Source: Oegoconia quadripuncta (lineage: Eukaryota > Arthropoda > Insecta > Lepidoptera > Autostichidae). From it: 64,000 bases of DNA. Where the stretch lies: positions 25,980,575 to 26,044,574 of the forward strand of contig OX438748.1 of the NCBI GenBank assembly GCA_949316235.1. The letters are read 5' to 3'. Under the pieces are notes generated by a model that did no database searches, was not told where the DNA came from, and worked only from the letters and a program-made list of their open reading frames with translations. The position numbers and the translations under genes are program-made. Numbering within the stretch: the first letter of the stretch is position 1; each line of letters begins with the position of its first letter. Positions 40,023-52,689 of this stretch are shown in pieces.

Positions 40023-40310
40023 GCTTCTCATTCTCATAATATTGTTCATACATGCTCGTCGGTTTAGGGTACTCTTGATTTCGCCTTTCTTTAAGACGCT
40101 CCCGATTTGATCATGGTTTTTCGCCGTGGTCCTTCCCTACCAACACTACCATCCACATTCGCTTCATATATCTCTTTCGTTAGTCTTCTTTCATTCATCC
40201 TCTCCACATATCCCAACCATCTCAACATTGTTTTTTTTTTATTTATGTTGCACTTGTACCTATGATTCTCCTCGGGTAACAGCTGAAAATCAGTGTTTTG
40301 TTCTTTGGAC
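40023..40310 (-). mobile_element. LINE (RTE-like) ORF C-terminal fragment
   Basis: MLRWLGYVERMNERRLTKEI then YEANVDGSVGREGPRRKT; matches the tails at 7761 and 44401. The frame breaks afterwards. Confidence 0.75.
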
Positions 40311-41401
40311 AATCACACACACTGAGCTTTGACCTATTTGTTCTACTTCAGCACACATATGCTGTTCTGTACCTAGTACTTACCTTTTAAGTTCTTTCAA
40401 TCAATCAAGTACACTGTATTGCACAAAATTCTACAGTACGCTTCTTAAATATAGCTTCAAAAAAAATAATAATTGTACAACCAGGCGGTCTTATCGCTAT
40501 TAAGCTATTTCTACCAGACAACCTTTTTAAGAAAGTTCTTTTTAAGAAATACTCTTTAAACTTTATGTATGTGTGTGATTGGAATAAGAAATAAACGATT
40601 TATCTATCTATCTATCTATCAACATACCATTTTCAATCTTTGTCACTGCGTCTTCCTTCATACTGCTTTACTCCCTAATTACACTATTCCTGATTCTATC
40701 TTTCAATGTCACCTCCACATGGTACTTCTTTCAGATCAAGTGAACATCGGGATGTGGTTTAAATTTAACTCTTAAGATTTGATAATAGACACACTGTGAC
40801 AGGTGAAGCTAAGTAAGCTTGTAAAACAGAACTAACAACGTTCTTTTGCAAATTAGTTAAGCACTCGTATCTTAATATCCTTCCTCAAACACCAGCATAA
40901 TTAAACCATTTCTTTTCAGAGATGTAGTCGTATTTCTTTAAAAACAAACCAGCTCACATTTTCTCTTGCCGCGGCGAGCACTTCATAATCACCTCTCTAA
41001 GTTCTTTGACCCGGAAACGTAATTTCGCCCTCTTTTAGGGCTTCGGCAGACGAGCAGCAATATTTACTGCAGTTGCCACGACCAGCGGAATCATGGGGCT
41101 AGTTTTCGCGTCATCGTCATTATGCTAATTCGCTGGTCGGTAGTTGACAAAGGGATATGAGAATTCTTTATCAATGAACTATCCGAGTAGTAGTTAATAT
41201 TAGGCCCTTACCTATGAAATTGGCGTTTTGTATGAAGAATTTCATTCATTTCTCAATATCTCTTACGTACAACTTAATAATAATTTCTGTATTTGTTGCT
41301 TAAACAGTAATTGTGCGAACAAATATACAAATTATCTACGTTTTGCCCGTAAATAGAAATCTGACAAGAAGGTTGCCTCCTTAACCTATCTTATCACCTA
41401 A
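40311..41401. other. No gene seen
   Basis: AT-rich; contains (TATC)5 near 40600-40620. 40980-41110 is less AT-rich but has no recognised domain. Confidence 0.35.
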
Positions 41402-41876
41402 CTAGCTTTCCGCCCGCGGCTTCGCCTGCGTGGAATAACTTTATCGCGAAAATTTGTTTATCCTGCAGGATCTACTCATTTTATCGGGATAAAAAATATC
41501 CTATAATAATAATAATAATAAATATTTCGGACACCTATACCAATAATCTAGTCCCAAACTAAGCAAAGCTACTAAGATACTAGTCAACGGATAAACATAC
41601 ATAAATATTTATATAAACATCCATGACTCGGGAATGTTCGTATTCATCACATAATCATTTACCCCTCGCGGGATTCGGACCCGCAACCGTTGGTTTCGCT
41701 GACAGGATCATTATCCACTACACCAATCGGTCTATGTTTTAATTAAGGGTATATTCTACCTATATACCAAATTTCATCCAAATCCGTTCATCCGTTTCGC
41801 CGTGATTGAGCAACAAACAAACAAACAAATTAACAAACATCCACACTTTGGAATTTATATTATTAGTTAAGGTAGT
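41402..41876 (-). repeat. Rep-F copy split by SINE-C
   Basis: Left part ctagctttccgcccgcggct, right part ttcatccaaatccgttcatc and tgattgagcaacaaacaaac; the break at ~41503/41735 holds a SINE-C. Confidence 0.75.
41506..41734 (-). repeat. SINE-C inserted in Rep-F
   Basis: (AAT)n tail, ataatctagtcccaaactaa, then gcgggattcggacccgcaac and ccactacaccaatcggtc. Confidence 0.85.
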
Positions 41877-42200
41877 TAAGATTAATAAAATTAAAAGCCC
41901 AAGTGTATAAAAAGTCAACTAAAGAAATGGAAATACCTATGTGAACATCTCCACATGACTGCAATATAGTATGTCTCACTTGTAATATACATTTTCAGAA
42001 TCTTCATGATCCTCCCTTATTGTAGTAACCTAGAACAATCGTATTTTCCATTTTGACAAATTTTATCTCTTACGGACTTTGTGATTTACTTTTTAGTGTA
42101 AACGTCACGACAATTCAACTAACGCTACCTTATTAATAGTATTATTCAATTGGAATTTTGAGTGTTGCTCGTCTGTTAGAAACATAAGGCACGAGCGTTT

Positions 42201-42477
42201 TCATTGCTTAAAATTATCATTTAAAGACAAAAGCTTTGAACACCTTTCAGGCTCAAAGGATCCCTGAGTTTTACGTTTTTGGGCTCGTTTGTTTTGTTGT
42301 GCAGTCAGATTCCAATTATGCTGATGAATTTTGTAGCTATTAACCGGGGAAGAATATTTAGAGTTACCTACAGGTTCGGTTAGTTGACAGTTTAGTTGAC
42401 AAGTTCTATCAGCTGATGTTGAATCAGTAATTTCACTAATAAATTGATTATGAGGTGTTAACGTTTTGTTAATTCTG
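42201..42477 (-). other. Unclassified open frame of ~95 codons
   Basis: A minus-strand open frame with no family I recognise; polar, Asn/Gln-rich, with a basic run QNKRAQKRK. It continues into the antisense of a LINE tail at 42478, so its upstream ATG is inside a repeat. Probably not a gene. Confidence 0.2.
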
Positions 42478-42612
42478 TAAATCTTGGGCTCTTCAAGAGC
42501 ACAGTGAATATGCATTTACTGGGATCGCGTGCTTCATCTTCGATCACATAGTCACTTTCCATCAGGTGAGATTGTGGTCAAACGCGAATCCAATCAATCA
42601 TAAAAAATAAAA
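42478..42612 (+). mobile_element. LINE (jockey-like) 3' end
   Basis: ttgggctcttcaagagcaca, gcatttactgggatcgcgtg and cactttccatcaggtgagat, then A-rich tail; same 3' end at 55622-55845 and 56768-56870. Confidence 0.75.
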
Positions 42613-42677
42613 AATAAATCAGAATGTTTTTCTTGACTGAAAGTGGATTGAGCTCATAACTCTAACAAGTTAATATA

Positions 42678-42900
42678 ATGTCACGACCTTTATCCCAAAT
42701 GGGGTGGTCAAAGATATCCCAAACATAAGCGTCTTGGGTGTTCCAAACATTAAAACATTTCGCAATGTGCACATGCCAAGGCGTAAACCCATTGCCATTG
42801 AAATGTGCAGGTTTAGATGTTCTTTGGTGTAAAGTCCCCTGTCGCCATTTAGGGTTCGTATCCATGTGTGATACCCACTGAAAGAGATGGGTTGGTTCAT
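42678..42900. repeat. Rep-G copy
   Basis: gtcacgacctttatcccaaa then tggggtggtcaaagatatcc; best-preserved of three copies in the window. Confidence 0.65.
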
Positions 42901-43020
42901 TAAATATTGTCTTGCTAACTTTAACGAATACGTTACCTATATCAGCATCTCCATCAAAAATATTGCCAATAGAGTTTCTTGTCAAATCAATTTTGCAAGA
43001 AATAATAATAATAATAAATA

Positions 43021-43350
43021 CAATCGACCGGATATTGTACTGGTGGATAGGGTCAGGAGCTCCACGTGGCTGCTAGACATCGGTATACCCAACACACACA
43101 ACATCAAGGGGTATACCGAGGAAAAGCTGAAGATATACGAGCAGTTTGCCGAGGAGATTCGGCAAGTCTGGCAGCAGAGGGAGGTAACGGTGGTGCCCCT
43201 CATTCTTTCCAGCACTGGTGTTAATCCAAAGGGTCTGTCGGAGGGTCTACTTAAGCTGGACCTTCCTACGCCTCTGCGGAATAAGATGCAGAAAGCTGTT
43301 ATTCTCCGCACAACAGCTATCGTTCGGCGTCATCTAAACCTGCCATAGTA
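43021..43350 (+). mobile_element. Retroelement ORF C-terminal fragment (endonuclease-like domain)
   Basis: RPDIVLVDRVRSSTWLLDIG, IPNTHNIKGYTEEKLKIYEQ and VPLILSSTGVNPKGL are the C-terminal domain found at the end of several metazoan non-LTR polyproteins. The stop is followed by (AAT)n. Only the last ~110 codons remain, but they are open. Confidence 0.75.
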
Positions 43351-44400
43351 GGTTAGTGTGATGCCGGATAGTGTGATGACACTACTGGAACACTCCCTTT
43401 AAGGTGCTCTAAAAGAAAATAATAATAATAAATAATGTTTATTTCCTGAAAGCCTACTTAAAAGTACAATCTGTTAAAAATATTTTACAATGTATGTAAT
43501 TAATAACATTAGAGAGTAATCTGAGGCCAAGAAACATACGAGGGAGTAATTGACGCTAAAATGGGTCTAAACCTGTACTATAGCGTCAACTGTACATTAG
43601 TAGTTGCTGATTGCCAACTGGGTGCTACATAACATTGGTATCCATTAGTGATCATCACAATAATAAAATGTGCAATGAATAAAGCTGCTACTGACTAGTT
43701 TGTGTATTATGATTTGAGTGTATGTTTTGATTTGAGTGGTGTATATGGGTGGCCAGCCCTACGATAAAATCTTGGGATCAGTTATCATCATGCGTGATGC
43801 ATTCGGAAAAACTACTGAGCAGAGTGTGTAATGGATCTTCGGACTCAGAATATGAGAGATTTTGAAGCGACTGTGTGACTATTTTCTTACAGTCATACTT
43901 GTTTAGGGAACGGAAAAATAAGAAATACTTTCTCATCACAATTATTGGAAATGACCCTCCGCTAATTGATTTTATTATCTTCGACATCTTTCGATCCATT
44001 AGAAAGCTAATTTGTGTGGAATCAAATATAAATACCATATTTTGTTTAGTTCATTTTAAGCACATATTATGACATACTTGCTTTCAGCCCGCAGCTTCGT
44101 CTATGTTAATGAAAAGTAGCCTATGTTCTTCTCCGGGTCCAGGGCTACCTGTCTGCCTTTCAATATGACCGGATCAGCAGTTAAAGCATGACAGTGACAG
44201 GTAGATTTTGCCATTTACAATGTTAGTATGAATATAAACACTACATATAACATTATTTAACCAATTTATAATGTGAGTAGGTCGCACAATCTCTTTTCCA
44301 GTAAACATAATATGGTATTGAACGGATGTGTTTCATTATCCTAAAGTCCTAAAATCCAGCCTCAGGATATAATAATATAAGACAATTTAATAGTAAATAT
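43351..44400. other. No gene seen
   Basis: AT-rich. 44080-44170 (cagcccgcagcttcgtctat) is a scrap of an interspersed repeat related in wording to Rep-F. Confidence 0.4.
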
Positions 44401-44660
44401 GTTACATACATACATATGCATGCTCCTGTTTCCCTTTGGGGTAGGCAGAGACTATTGATTTCCACTTGCAACGATCCATACATACTATTTTTGCTTCTTC
44501 CACTCTCATCAAATGCTTCATACATGCTAGTCGGTAAGTAGTTGACCGCACCTGACCTTTTGTGAGTACGTACGTCCTTCTTGGTCGGCCTTTACCGACC
44601 CTTCTATTCACGCTTTCGTCATAAATTACTTTCCATAATCTCCTTTCACTCATTCGTTCT
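44401..44660 (-). mobile_element. LINE (RTE-like) ORF C-terminus
   Basis: SERRLWKVIYDESVNRRVGK, RPRRTYVLTKGQVRSTTYRL and DRCKWKSIVSAYPKGKQ: a longer version of the tails at 7761 and 40023, and with a short deletion after RPRRT. Confidence 0.75.
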
Positions 44661-44684
44661 ATACGCTCAAACCAATAATGTATA

Positions 44685-44737
44685 ATGTTGTGTATAATGT
44701 ATAATGTATAATGTATAATGTATAATGTATAATGTTA
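44685..44737. repeat. 7-bp tandem repeat (TATAATG)n
   Basis: About seven near-perfect copies of tataatg. Confidence 0.8.
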
Positions 44738-46431
44738 TTTTAGTGGATTATTTCCGTCTGACTTAACTTCCTTCAAAAGGTAATCCCTGACCTGCTGAAC
44801 ACACGGACAGTACTACGTTTTATATAGGTAACTAGAGATATCCACTATTGTTGGTAGTACCACAAAGAGCGTAGGTTTTACTCGTAAATGCCTTAATAGA
44901 CCGTTTCCTTTGCGAAAATGTGCCATTTGGCTTAACTGTGAGTTTCTAGAAGCTCTATTATGCTCTTTATTTAGGGTGGCCGTGAGCTTGAATTTCCTAA
45001 GACGCGCTTTTTTTATTATTCCCAATGAGTTTTTACTTCGCATTACCAACCAAATTCAGTAATTTTATTAAGCGACTTCATGAGTAATGAAATATAATAA
45101 AATATTAAAGATAAATCGCTTAGTAGTAACTCCAATCGCACACATTATAATAACTTCCACCACAATTGCAAATAAAATGGTTTTTAAAAACATTTTAAAC
45201 ATTTTAAAAAATAATATCAGGATACACAGAGTATATATTATTATGTGTTATGGCCGTACTAAAGCAATTAAAGTATTGACTGTATATAAGTACCAATTTC
45301 AATTAATCAATCAATAAATTCAAAATCAAAAAAAGATTTATTTCACACAATGAAATATCACATGAAAACGTCATATTGTTTAACTTAATATTAAAATTAT
45401 TGACATTACTGCTCATTAACAAATCTGACTCCCCAGAGAAGAAGGAGGAAGAATCTCAAAGACTGCTCTTTTAAAGAAAGTTTTTCAATCATATATTTTT
45501 TATTGCACAATTAACAAAAAATACATAAATAAATTACAGCATCCATCATCAATCGCACAAAAAGGGGGCTTTATAGCGGCTAAACTAAAAAATCAAGAGC
45601 AAGAAGTCGTATTTATTTATATATTTATACATTTTGTTTAAACATGGCATTAGAGTATACATAATGTATACTTTAACATGCATTGTATTCTCAATAGTAC
45701 AGCGAATAACAGGTTTTCCTTAATTTGACAGATAGTAATCAGAATGGGCATCCTAGGTTACAGTTAAGATTAACCTACATGAGTTGGTTGTGAATGTATG
45801 TAATAAATAAATTAAAATGGATATCGGTTTCTTTGCAAAAAAAAAGAAAAACATCATTTATATCTGGTTGCCAGAAACCCACATTTCTGAAAGATCAGAT
45901 CACTCTACAATATTATAAGACAAACGATATTGTTGTCATGGACTCACTAAGAAAAATATGGCAATTATTTAAGTAATTTATTGATATACGCAAGTGAAGT
46001 CCAGAGCAGTACTTACCGTATATACGGACTATAGCCCCTAAACACAAAAATTGTTCAGCTAGAATATACTCAGCTCGTGGACACCCTGTATTAACAGGTG
46101 GTCTGTATAATGTTTACTTCAGATAGGATAGTCTGCAATGTGTCTTGGACGAAATTTTGTAATTTGGCACAAACTTGGCCATTATTGGCATTAGACGGTC
46201 TGCGGAATAAATATGTTTATGGGATCTATTTCTAAGAAATAATAGAACTTTTGAATCAAATAAAGATTTTTACGACTGGAGACAGGCCTTAATTTCTCTG
46301 CAAGTGTATCTTTCTCACTTTTAGAGTTTGGCAAATATCACCTACTAGTAATACAACTATCCTCCCATAATGCCTGTATTGTTTATTATTATTCAGTTAT
46401 GGATGTATTTATTTACAAAAAAGGAAAAACA
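44738..46431. other. No gene seen
   Basis: AT-rich. Several short open frames without domains or codon pattern. Confidence 0.4.
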
Positions 46432-46550
46432 AAAAAAAATGTATTTATGTAGTATATCAACCATGTGGTATCCACAACACAAGCCTATAGTTGCTTAAAG
46501 TAGAACTAGATAGCATTGTGTGTATGTCCAAGGACATTTATTTATTTATA
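46432..46550 (+). repeat. SINE-B 3' half
   Basis: tatccacaacacaagcctat and agaactagatagcattgtgt in plus orientation; the tRNA-like head is missing. Confidence 0.65.
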
Positions 46551-46560
46551 CATACTCGTA

Positions 46561-46650
46561 CATACATGCATAATGTCACGCCTGTTTCCCGTAGGGGTAG
46601 GTAGACACCACAGACTTCCACTTGCTACGACCCTGACATATCTATTTATT
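46561..46650 (-). mobile_element. LINE (RTE-like) 3' scrap
   Basis: gcctgtttcccgtaggggta and agacttccacttgctacgac match the 3' part of the LINE copies at 7761 and 44401. Confidence 0.65.
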
Positions 46651-47814
46651 TATCTATATACAATATACAATTGTTTCATTAATTCTGGAGACTTCAAATC
46701 AAATGCATATATATTTTTCATTTATTATTTATAAATGTTATGGACAGATAAGATAAAGGGGATGGAATATTATAATGTGATGTACTTTGTCATTGCTCAT
46801 ACAATTCCTCCTGTCCTTTAGCATTTTGTGTACACATTACTTATTTTATGCTACAATAAAAACTATAATAAAGTATTCTAATGTACATGATGGAAGTCTG
46901 TTTCGAGTGCCAAATAAAAGAAATCATAAAAAAAATATCATTTATTTTTAGAAATCACATGCAGGTCGCGTTTTCCGCAGTGCCCTGTCTAGTGAATAAC
47001 AGTGCAGGTCCTTCGCTTTTGTCAAGGTATATCTATCAGACAATATTCTTTTAACAGGGAAAATAATAAAGATATCAAATTCTATAAAAGTGTTTTCATA
47101 ACAAGCAATATTAGTGCCTCTATAATCAATTTATCTGACATTGTACCCCAGCCTAATATATTGCATTAATTAGATGAAAGGTCTAGCCTATTCCTCCAAC
47201 ATCACACAACTACCAATTATCTCACCATTATTAATTGCTACCTAATGTATAACGGCAGTATAAAATTTTAAAAAGTAAGTACCTAGAGCAATGCTAAACA
47301 AAACACTTGCGCAGAAGATATAAATCAAAGAAACACGTCCTAAGAACAAAGCGCTTCCTTTTAGGTCTCGCTGAGAGCGGCAAAACTGTTCGCCGCAGTT
47401 TATTCACAGTGTAAAAACAAACAGTACCTTAATTTTAGGTATTTATAAGGTCTGATAAACAAGGAAGTAGGTAATGACAAGGCCGTGCTGCACATATTAA
47501 CTCTGTTTATTTACTCTTTTATAACGGAGCATAATAGTTTAATTATAAAAACTGTTCGACAGGAGACCGCTCTGGAGCTCTCTCCCGAATGACTTTATAT
47601 TCCACATTTAAATGCATTTCTTTTTTAAAGAACGCGCCGTCTATCACGGTCAGCATCACACCAGACGATCCCAAGCGTACCTACTCCTTGGACCGTCGCC
47701 ACAGTACTTAAATTTCCTTTGTAGATCATTACTTTATGTAAGCAAAGGGTGAATCCAGTCTTCGTATCAAGATATTACTTGGTAAGTTGATTATATAAAT
47801 TGTTTCTGTTATAG
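46651..47814. other. No gene seen
   Basis: AT-rich, unique-looking, low repeat content compared with the rest. It would be intronic if the exon at 47815 is real. Confidence 0.4.
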
Positions 47815-47896
47815 GAAAGAAGCAGAAAACTTGAAAAAATTATCAGCAGAATACCCAGGCCTAGGGGAGCCAGGACTGTATAGCCGTGTATTATGA
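47815..47896 (+). CDS. Possible terminal coding exon of an unknown gene
   Basis: A good acceptor (tgtttctgttatag) is followed by an open stretch of 26 codons in the phase-2 frame, beginning KEAENLKKLSAEY and ending PGLGEPGLYSRVL before TGA. The composition looks protein-like, and the surroundings are repeat-poor. I do not recognise the family and found no matching upstream exon in the window. It may be the end of a gene with very large introns or chance. Low confidence. Confidence 0.3.
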
Positions 47897-48933
47897 AAGG
47901 AAATTCCTCTTAAGAAACCATATGTCTTGTGCCATTCTTAGTTGGAAACTGGTTGTGAAACTAGAAAGATTTTTCTGTATTGACAACTGGTGGCGAAGCT
48001 TAGTTGCCATGGCGGCCGGATGTGATTGATCCTTGTTCCCGCCGCTGTGAGCATTATTCAGTCTGATCACAAATTTTCCAGTCTTCTTATAGTACTTCGT
48101 TATATCTTCGTATTTTACTTATTATAGCTCCTCTTCTATTCAAAATTTCTCATCTTAGGCCATGTCCTTAGATTAGATAGATAGGCATGAGATGGCCACA
48201 CACTCAGATAGGAAGTATTGACTGGTTTCTTATTTCCCACATTCCGCGCAAAACGGGTCTGAAATTATTATAACATGCTAAGTGTATATTTAATTAGAAT
48301 GACCTGCTAAGGTCACACGACAAAGAGCATGATGTCTCTTACCAGCCTCTGTACTCCTGTAATCAAGGAAAAACATTTCGTAACGCAAACCCTTCAGTTT
48401 CCTGCGCATTCTTCTCCAATTGAGACAATTTCAATGATCCTTTTGATTTCAATGTTCAATGTATAGTTGAAAAATCAAGAATTTGTACTAAGTTTTACTA
48501 CTGTTTAAAGCATTACGACACCTGCTCTTGGAAAACTAGAGATATCTAAAACATTCAGTGTTCATGATATTTTCCGAGAATTAATCTAACAGTGCCTCAG
48601 CTAAGTGAAACAAAGATGTAGTTAGGTAGGATATTGTTATCGTCTACCTAATGCATTATACTTTTTGCAGTATTTTTAATACAAGCTTAGTTTATTTCTA
48701 AGAACTAGAGGAAGCTAACCACTTGACAATAGAGACCTTTAAGCGGAAATTCAGTCCAGACCTGGCGATAAATGAAAGGAATGAAAATGGCTGCCAGCGC
48801 TGCATCTACTCCAGCAAGATATTTACTTTACGTCCTCAAAGAACCTTATTGCAGGTAACATAATTATCATTATTATTTTTGATCCCTCAAGCAGAGATAT
48901 TTAATATGTTCTTGAGTTTACAAACACAAACAT
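47897..48933. other. No gene seen
   Basis: AT-rich. A short open run at ~48718-48855 ends in cag|gtaaca, a donor-like site, without recognisable homology. Confidence 0.35.
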
Positions 48934-49311
48934 CTACAGATAAAAAATTGCATCTAGCGCATCTCCTCGAGACGGCATAGTGCCAAACAGGCAAGCCGCG
49001 TTCCCGCGCTGAATACTTATTCTTATTCTCTGAGCTAAGAAGCTGCCCGCTCTGTGGTCACCAGAAGCCTCGATGAGACGCGCCGACAGGTCTTGGACCA
49101 GGTGTTTTGTCTCAGGGCCCCAGGGTCCCATCGTCTCGACCCCAACCGATACAAATACGTAACCTTCCTGTAGATCCTGGTACTTACGTGATTTTTTTAA
49201 CTCAGCACCCGCAGCGACCACGCCCGCCACCTTCGCAGTCGTACGCAGGTGGGTCGGCGTTAGCGTGTCCACGCAAGTTACATCGATGCGAGGAACTTGC
49301 CTTCTCTCCAC
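48934..49311 (-). mobile_element. Retroelement ORF C-terminal fragment, 125 codons
   Basis: LKKSRKYQDLQEGYVFVSVG, VETMGPWGPETKHLVQDLSA, GDHRAGSFLAQRI and IQRGNAACLFGTMP are the C-terminus of a non-LTR retroelement polyprotein widespread in invertebrates. The frame is intact over 125 codons, but nothing upstream encodes a reverse transcriptase. Confidence 0.75.
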
Positions 49312-49549
49312 GCCACATGCGAAACTTCATCGGGCCTCTTACCATTCGATCGAACGACTCTTGAGTTCGATTGAGTCCTTTAGAGGTCAGGGTATTTATA
49401 AGTCAGCTGTCACTTTCATCAATATTTTGTGACATGGTTTCTTAGATCTTTATGCCATATTTATTTGTAGTATGTAATAGGTGTGGTTTGACATTGGCAT
49501 ATCTCATCGCGGGTTCGCGTTCGCTATTCTTTGAGGTTGTCCTTACGTA

Positions 49550-49830
49550 CATACATAACGTCACGACCTTTATTCCAAATGGGTGGTCGGAGATATCCTA
49601 AATATTAACGTTTGGGTATTTCAAACATCAAAAGTTCAACGCTTGAAACAACATCCATGGTTCACCTTTCAAAATGTACAGTAATGCAAATATGACAAGG
49701 GGTGAGCTTATCGGTGTTAAAACAATCAAATCTATAAATATTTTTTGGTGGCAAGTCCTCGAGTCACCTTTGACCACATCCACGGGAAGAGACGAGTTAG
49801 TTATATTCTTTTTACGTGCCAAAACCACAC
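49550..49830. repeat. Rep-G copy, diverged
   Basis: gtcacgacctttattccaaa then gggtggtcggagatatccta. Confidence 0.6.
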
Positions 49831-50488
49831 AGCATGAGTATATGTACTAGAAATATACAAAAGTTGTTAAGAACCAACCCATAAGGAGACCTGCTGATTC
49901 AGTACCAATTTATAATTTACAAATCAATGGAAATTATGCACAAGCCACGAGGCGCTGATGCAGCAGAAGAGCGGAAATGCACTCGAATTGGATATCCATT
50001 GGCATTCCATAATCATACCTCGAATCGGACACTAGGCTAGTTTAGGTTTTAAATCTGTATTTTTAAATTGTAATTTCTTTATTTGAAATTAAATTAATTT
50101 TTAAGTAAAATCTTTTGGTTTTTTTAACTTATAAATACAAAACGCATCCCTCGTGACAAAACCAACAGGAAGAGACAGATAGTACAAAGTTATTATTTAC
50201 CGGGAATTCAACAAAAATTCGAAAATATGTTCCTGGACAGTTAACAAAGAGTTCCATAACGATGAGAGACAGGCTGTGTGTGTCTCAGAAAATGTTGCAC
50301 ATTGTGGTTTTATGCGTTGTTAGCCGTGGAGTTGTATGAACTTCAAATAGAAGCTTTGTATGGCAACACCCACGGTAATAACGGCTTTGTGTATAGGTTA
50401 CTAAGTATAATAGTCCTACGGTCGATGAACTCGTCATCTCTAAACTCTAATAAATTATAAGAATAATAACTTATTATTATAAAAAAGC
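49831..50488. other. No gene seen
   Basis: AT-rich; nothing recognised. Confidence 0.35.
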
Positions 50489-50620
50489 TTCTTTAACTGA
50501 GGTTGTCTGGAAGAAATCGCTATCAGCGATAAAACCGCCTTTGTACACTTCATCATCTATGTTAAATGCTCTTTGTATTTTATTTTTGTGTGCAATAAAG
50601 AATTTAATAATAATAATAAA
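50489..50620 (+). mobile_element. LINE 3' end
   Basis: gttgtctggaagaaatcgct, cagcgataaaaccgcctttg, then a gtgtgcaataaag end and (AAT)n tail. Confidence 0.65.
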
Positions 50621-50752
50621 AAAATATCCTTGGACATACAATACTATCTAGTTCCACTTTAAGCAACTATAGGCTTGTGTTGTGATACCGGATGATTGAT
50701 ATACTACATAAATACATATTTTTTTTGTTAATAAATACTTATTATAAATGCT
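50610..50752 (-). repeat. SINE-B 3' half
   Basis: (AAT)n and actatctagttccactttaa through cttattataaatg; cut off where the next LINE fragment begins. Confidence 0.7.
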
Positions 50753-50754
50753 TC

Positions 50755-50925
50755 ACTATAGTCAAACAATATTTCACTGACGGAGGACGGTTTCTGACGG
50801 GCCACAGAAATTTTAAGTCCAAGCTTCTTTCTATGGCATTAGCTAATTCGGCAGATTGCGAGTGCGGCGATAGTGACGAGTCTACTCACCATATTTTGTG
50901 GGGAGTGCGCAAATTGACGGAATGA
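50755..50925 (+). mobile_element. LINE (R1/jockey-like) ORF C-terminal fragment
   Basis: GGRFLTGHRNFKSKLLSMAL then CECGDSDESTHHILW, the zinc-knuckle-like end after the RNase H-like region of some LINEs. Confidence 0.7.
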
Positions 50926-50974
50926 ACGTGAACTCATGCTTGACGACCTAAATCAGTGAGCCGTCCAGTGTTCT

Positions 50975-51285
50975 ACAGCGGTTCTGGCACTATTATTATT
51001 AGCATTATTACTCGCTGTAGCCTTCTGGACATGGACCATGGACCCTGCATCTAGAGCGCAGTCCGTGGTGTTTACAAAAGCAGGGGGCCGAGTTTCACTC
51101 GACCTCCTTCCCCATAGGGTTGTCTACACTCCCATTTGTCGAGGGGGAGGTGGGAATCTTATTTTCCTACTTACACACCCTATTTACTTTCTTTCAATAG
51201 ACTATGGTTCAAGGTAGCAATAGAGTCAGGTAGGGCACCGCCTACCTTCAGTAGGCGCCGTGTCGCATATTACTGTCGATCTTAT
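50975..51285 (+). repeat. Rep-E copy, longest
   Basis: ctcgctgtagccttctggac, ctccttccccatagggttgt and caccgcctaccttcagtagg, inverted relative to 13560-13965. Confidence 0.7.
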
Positions 51286-51289
51286 CTAC

Positions 51290-51369
51290 CCTTCCACCTT
51301 CGACCTCATCTTCACTTAACATCAGGTGTGATTGAGGTCAAGTACGAACCTGTCGTGCATAAAAAAAAA
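51290..51369 (+). repeat. SINE-A 3' end
   Basis: cttccaccttcgacctcatc to tcgtgcataaaaaaaa, joined directly to Rep-E. Confidence 0.75.
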
Positions 51370-52345
51370 GAACTTGCAAAAATTCCTCAAAAAAGTGGAA
51401 ATGGGGTCAGGTGCACATACACCTGGTCCCAGCCACCCGAAACAGCTAAACTAGCAGCGGCGAAGACTGAAGATGGACTTCTCGGTCAAATTAGCACAAA
51501 ATTGGTACCCAGCTAAAGAAAACTTCTGTTGCCCTATTTTAATTTAAAGAATTCATTCGCTTGTGAACTGGCAGACATATTGCAATTTGTTCTAGAGTGA
51601 CAATATTCGAGTTCAGTAATATGAGACAGCAGTCTATGTATGTGTGCAAGTATGTATGTGTGGTGCATTGGCATAGTATAAGCATTCAGCAGTGAACCGG
51701 TGAAGTGAAGATTTGGTTAAATTGATATGCAAAGGACAACAGCACAGATCCATACATCTTTGGGCCAGTTTGTTGTCACTTCAATTAATAAATATAGTCT
51801 TGAACTCTTAGTACCAGACGTGCTAAAAACCTAACACATATATTTTTAAAGGACTTTAGAAAAGAACAAAAGAGGTTTGAAATATGGTTTGGGGAACTTT
51901 GAAATTATATACTGGCAACATTAACCACATGCATTCTCACGCATGGAAACTAGATGCTAGGCCAAAGAAAAATTGTTTTTTCTTTTCAGAGTCGTCCGTC
52001 GCTCGCTCGCTGTTGCTGTTATCCCTACAAATTATAACCTCACAGTTCTTCCAGAGCCGTAAAAATTAATTACAAAAAAAAATAACCTCACAGTCAAAAA
52101 TGTCAGTTGTCACTTGTCTATTTTTTTTTTTTTTTTGGAAAGAATTTAGTTTTTGTATAGTTTGTGAGCCAAAATGTTTTCTGAGAGCGATATTTTCAAA
52201 TATTTCTTATAACTATACTAAGGTTCCAAAAATTCTTTTGAATAGCTAAGTTGATAGTCTTTAGTACCGGCTTTTTTTAGGTGTACCTTTTATTAGGTGA
52301 CAAAACACTGGCCCAAAAATGCTGATGTCTTTTAGTGTCTGAAGC
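51370..52345. other. No gene seen
   Basis: Nothing recognised; poly-T near 52120-52135. Confidence 0.35.
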
Positions 52346-52640
52346 CGTAACCGCCTCCGTGGCTCAAAGTAAACAACATTGGGTTTACGATTCGATCCCC
52401 AGCGGGGTACATGTTTAAATACTCGCGTTTGGTTGGTAGTAGGGCATTTTAAATGTCCGCCTGGCTAGCTACAACCATCTTATCTAAATCTGCAGCCAAG
52501 CAGCAATGTTAATAGCATTGTTGAGTTCCGATTGTCAGAGATAAGATAGCCAGTCCCCCAAATATGTTGGGGTTTCCGGGTCAGTACGCTTCCACCTTCG
52601 CCCTCATCTTCACTTAACATCAGGTGTGATTGAGGTCAAG
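52346..52640 (+). repeat. SINE-A, deletion in the head
   Basis: taaccgcctccgtggctcaa; the stretch between gggtttacga and ttcgatcccc is shortened, removing part of the tRNA-like region. No A-rich tail. Confidence 0.8.
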
Positions 52641-52689
52641 AAAACCTCCTGATTATAGAGCAGGAGATCGCGTAAAGTTTGGTCCGCTG

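Noticed and set aside
42201..42515. 104-codon minus-strand frame as a gene
   Set aside because: Its start lies in the antisense of a LINE tail, and there is no recognised domain or splice support.
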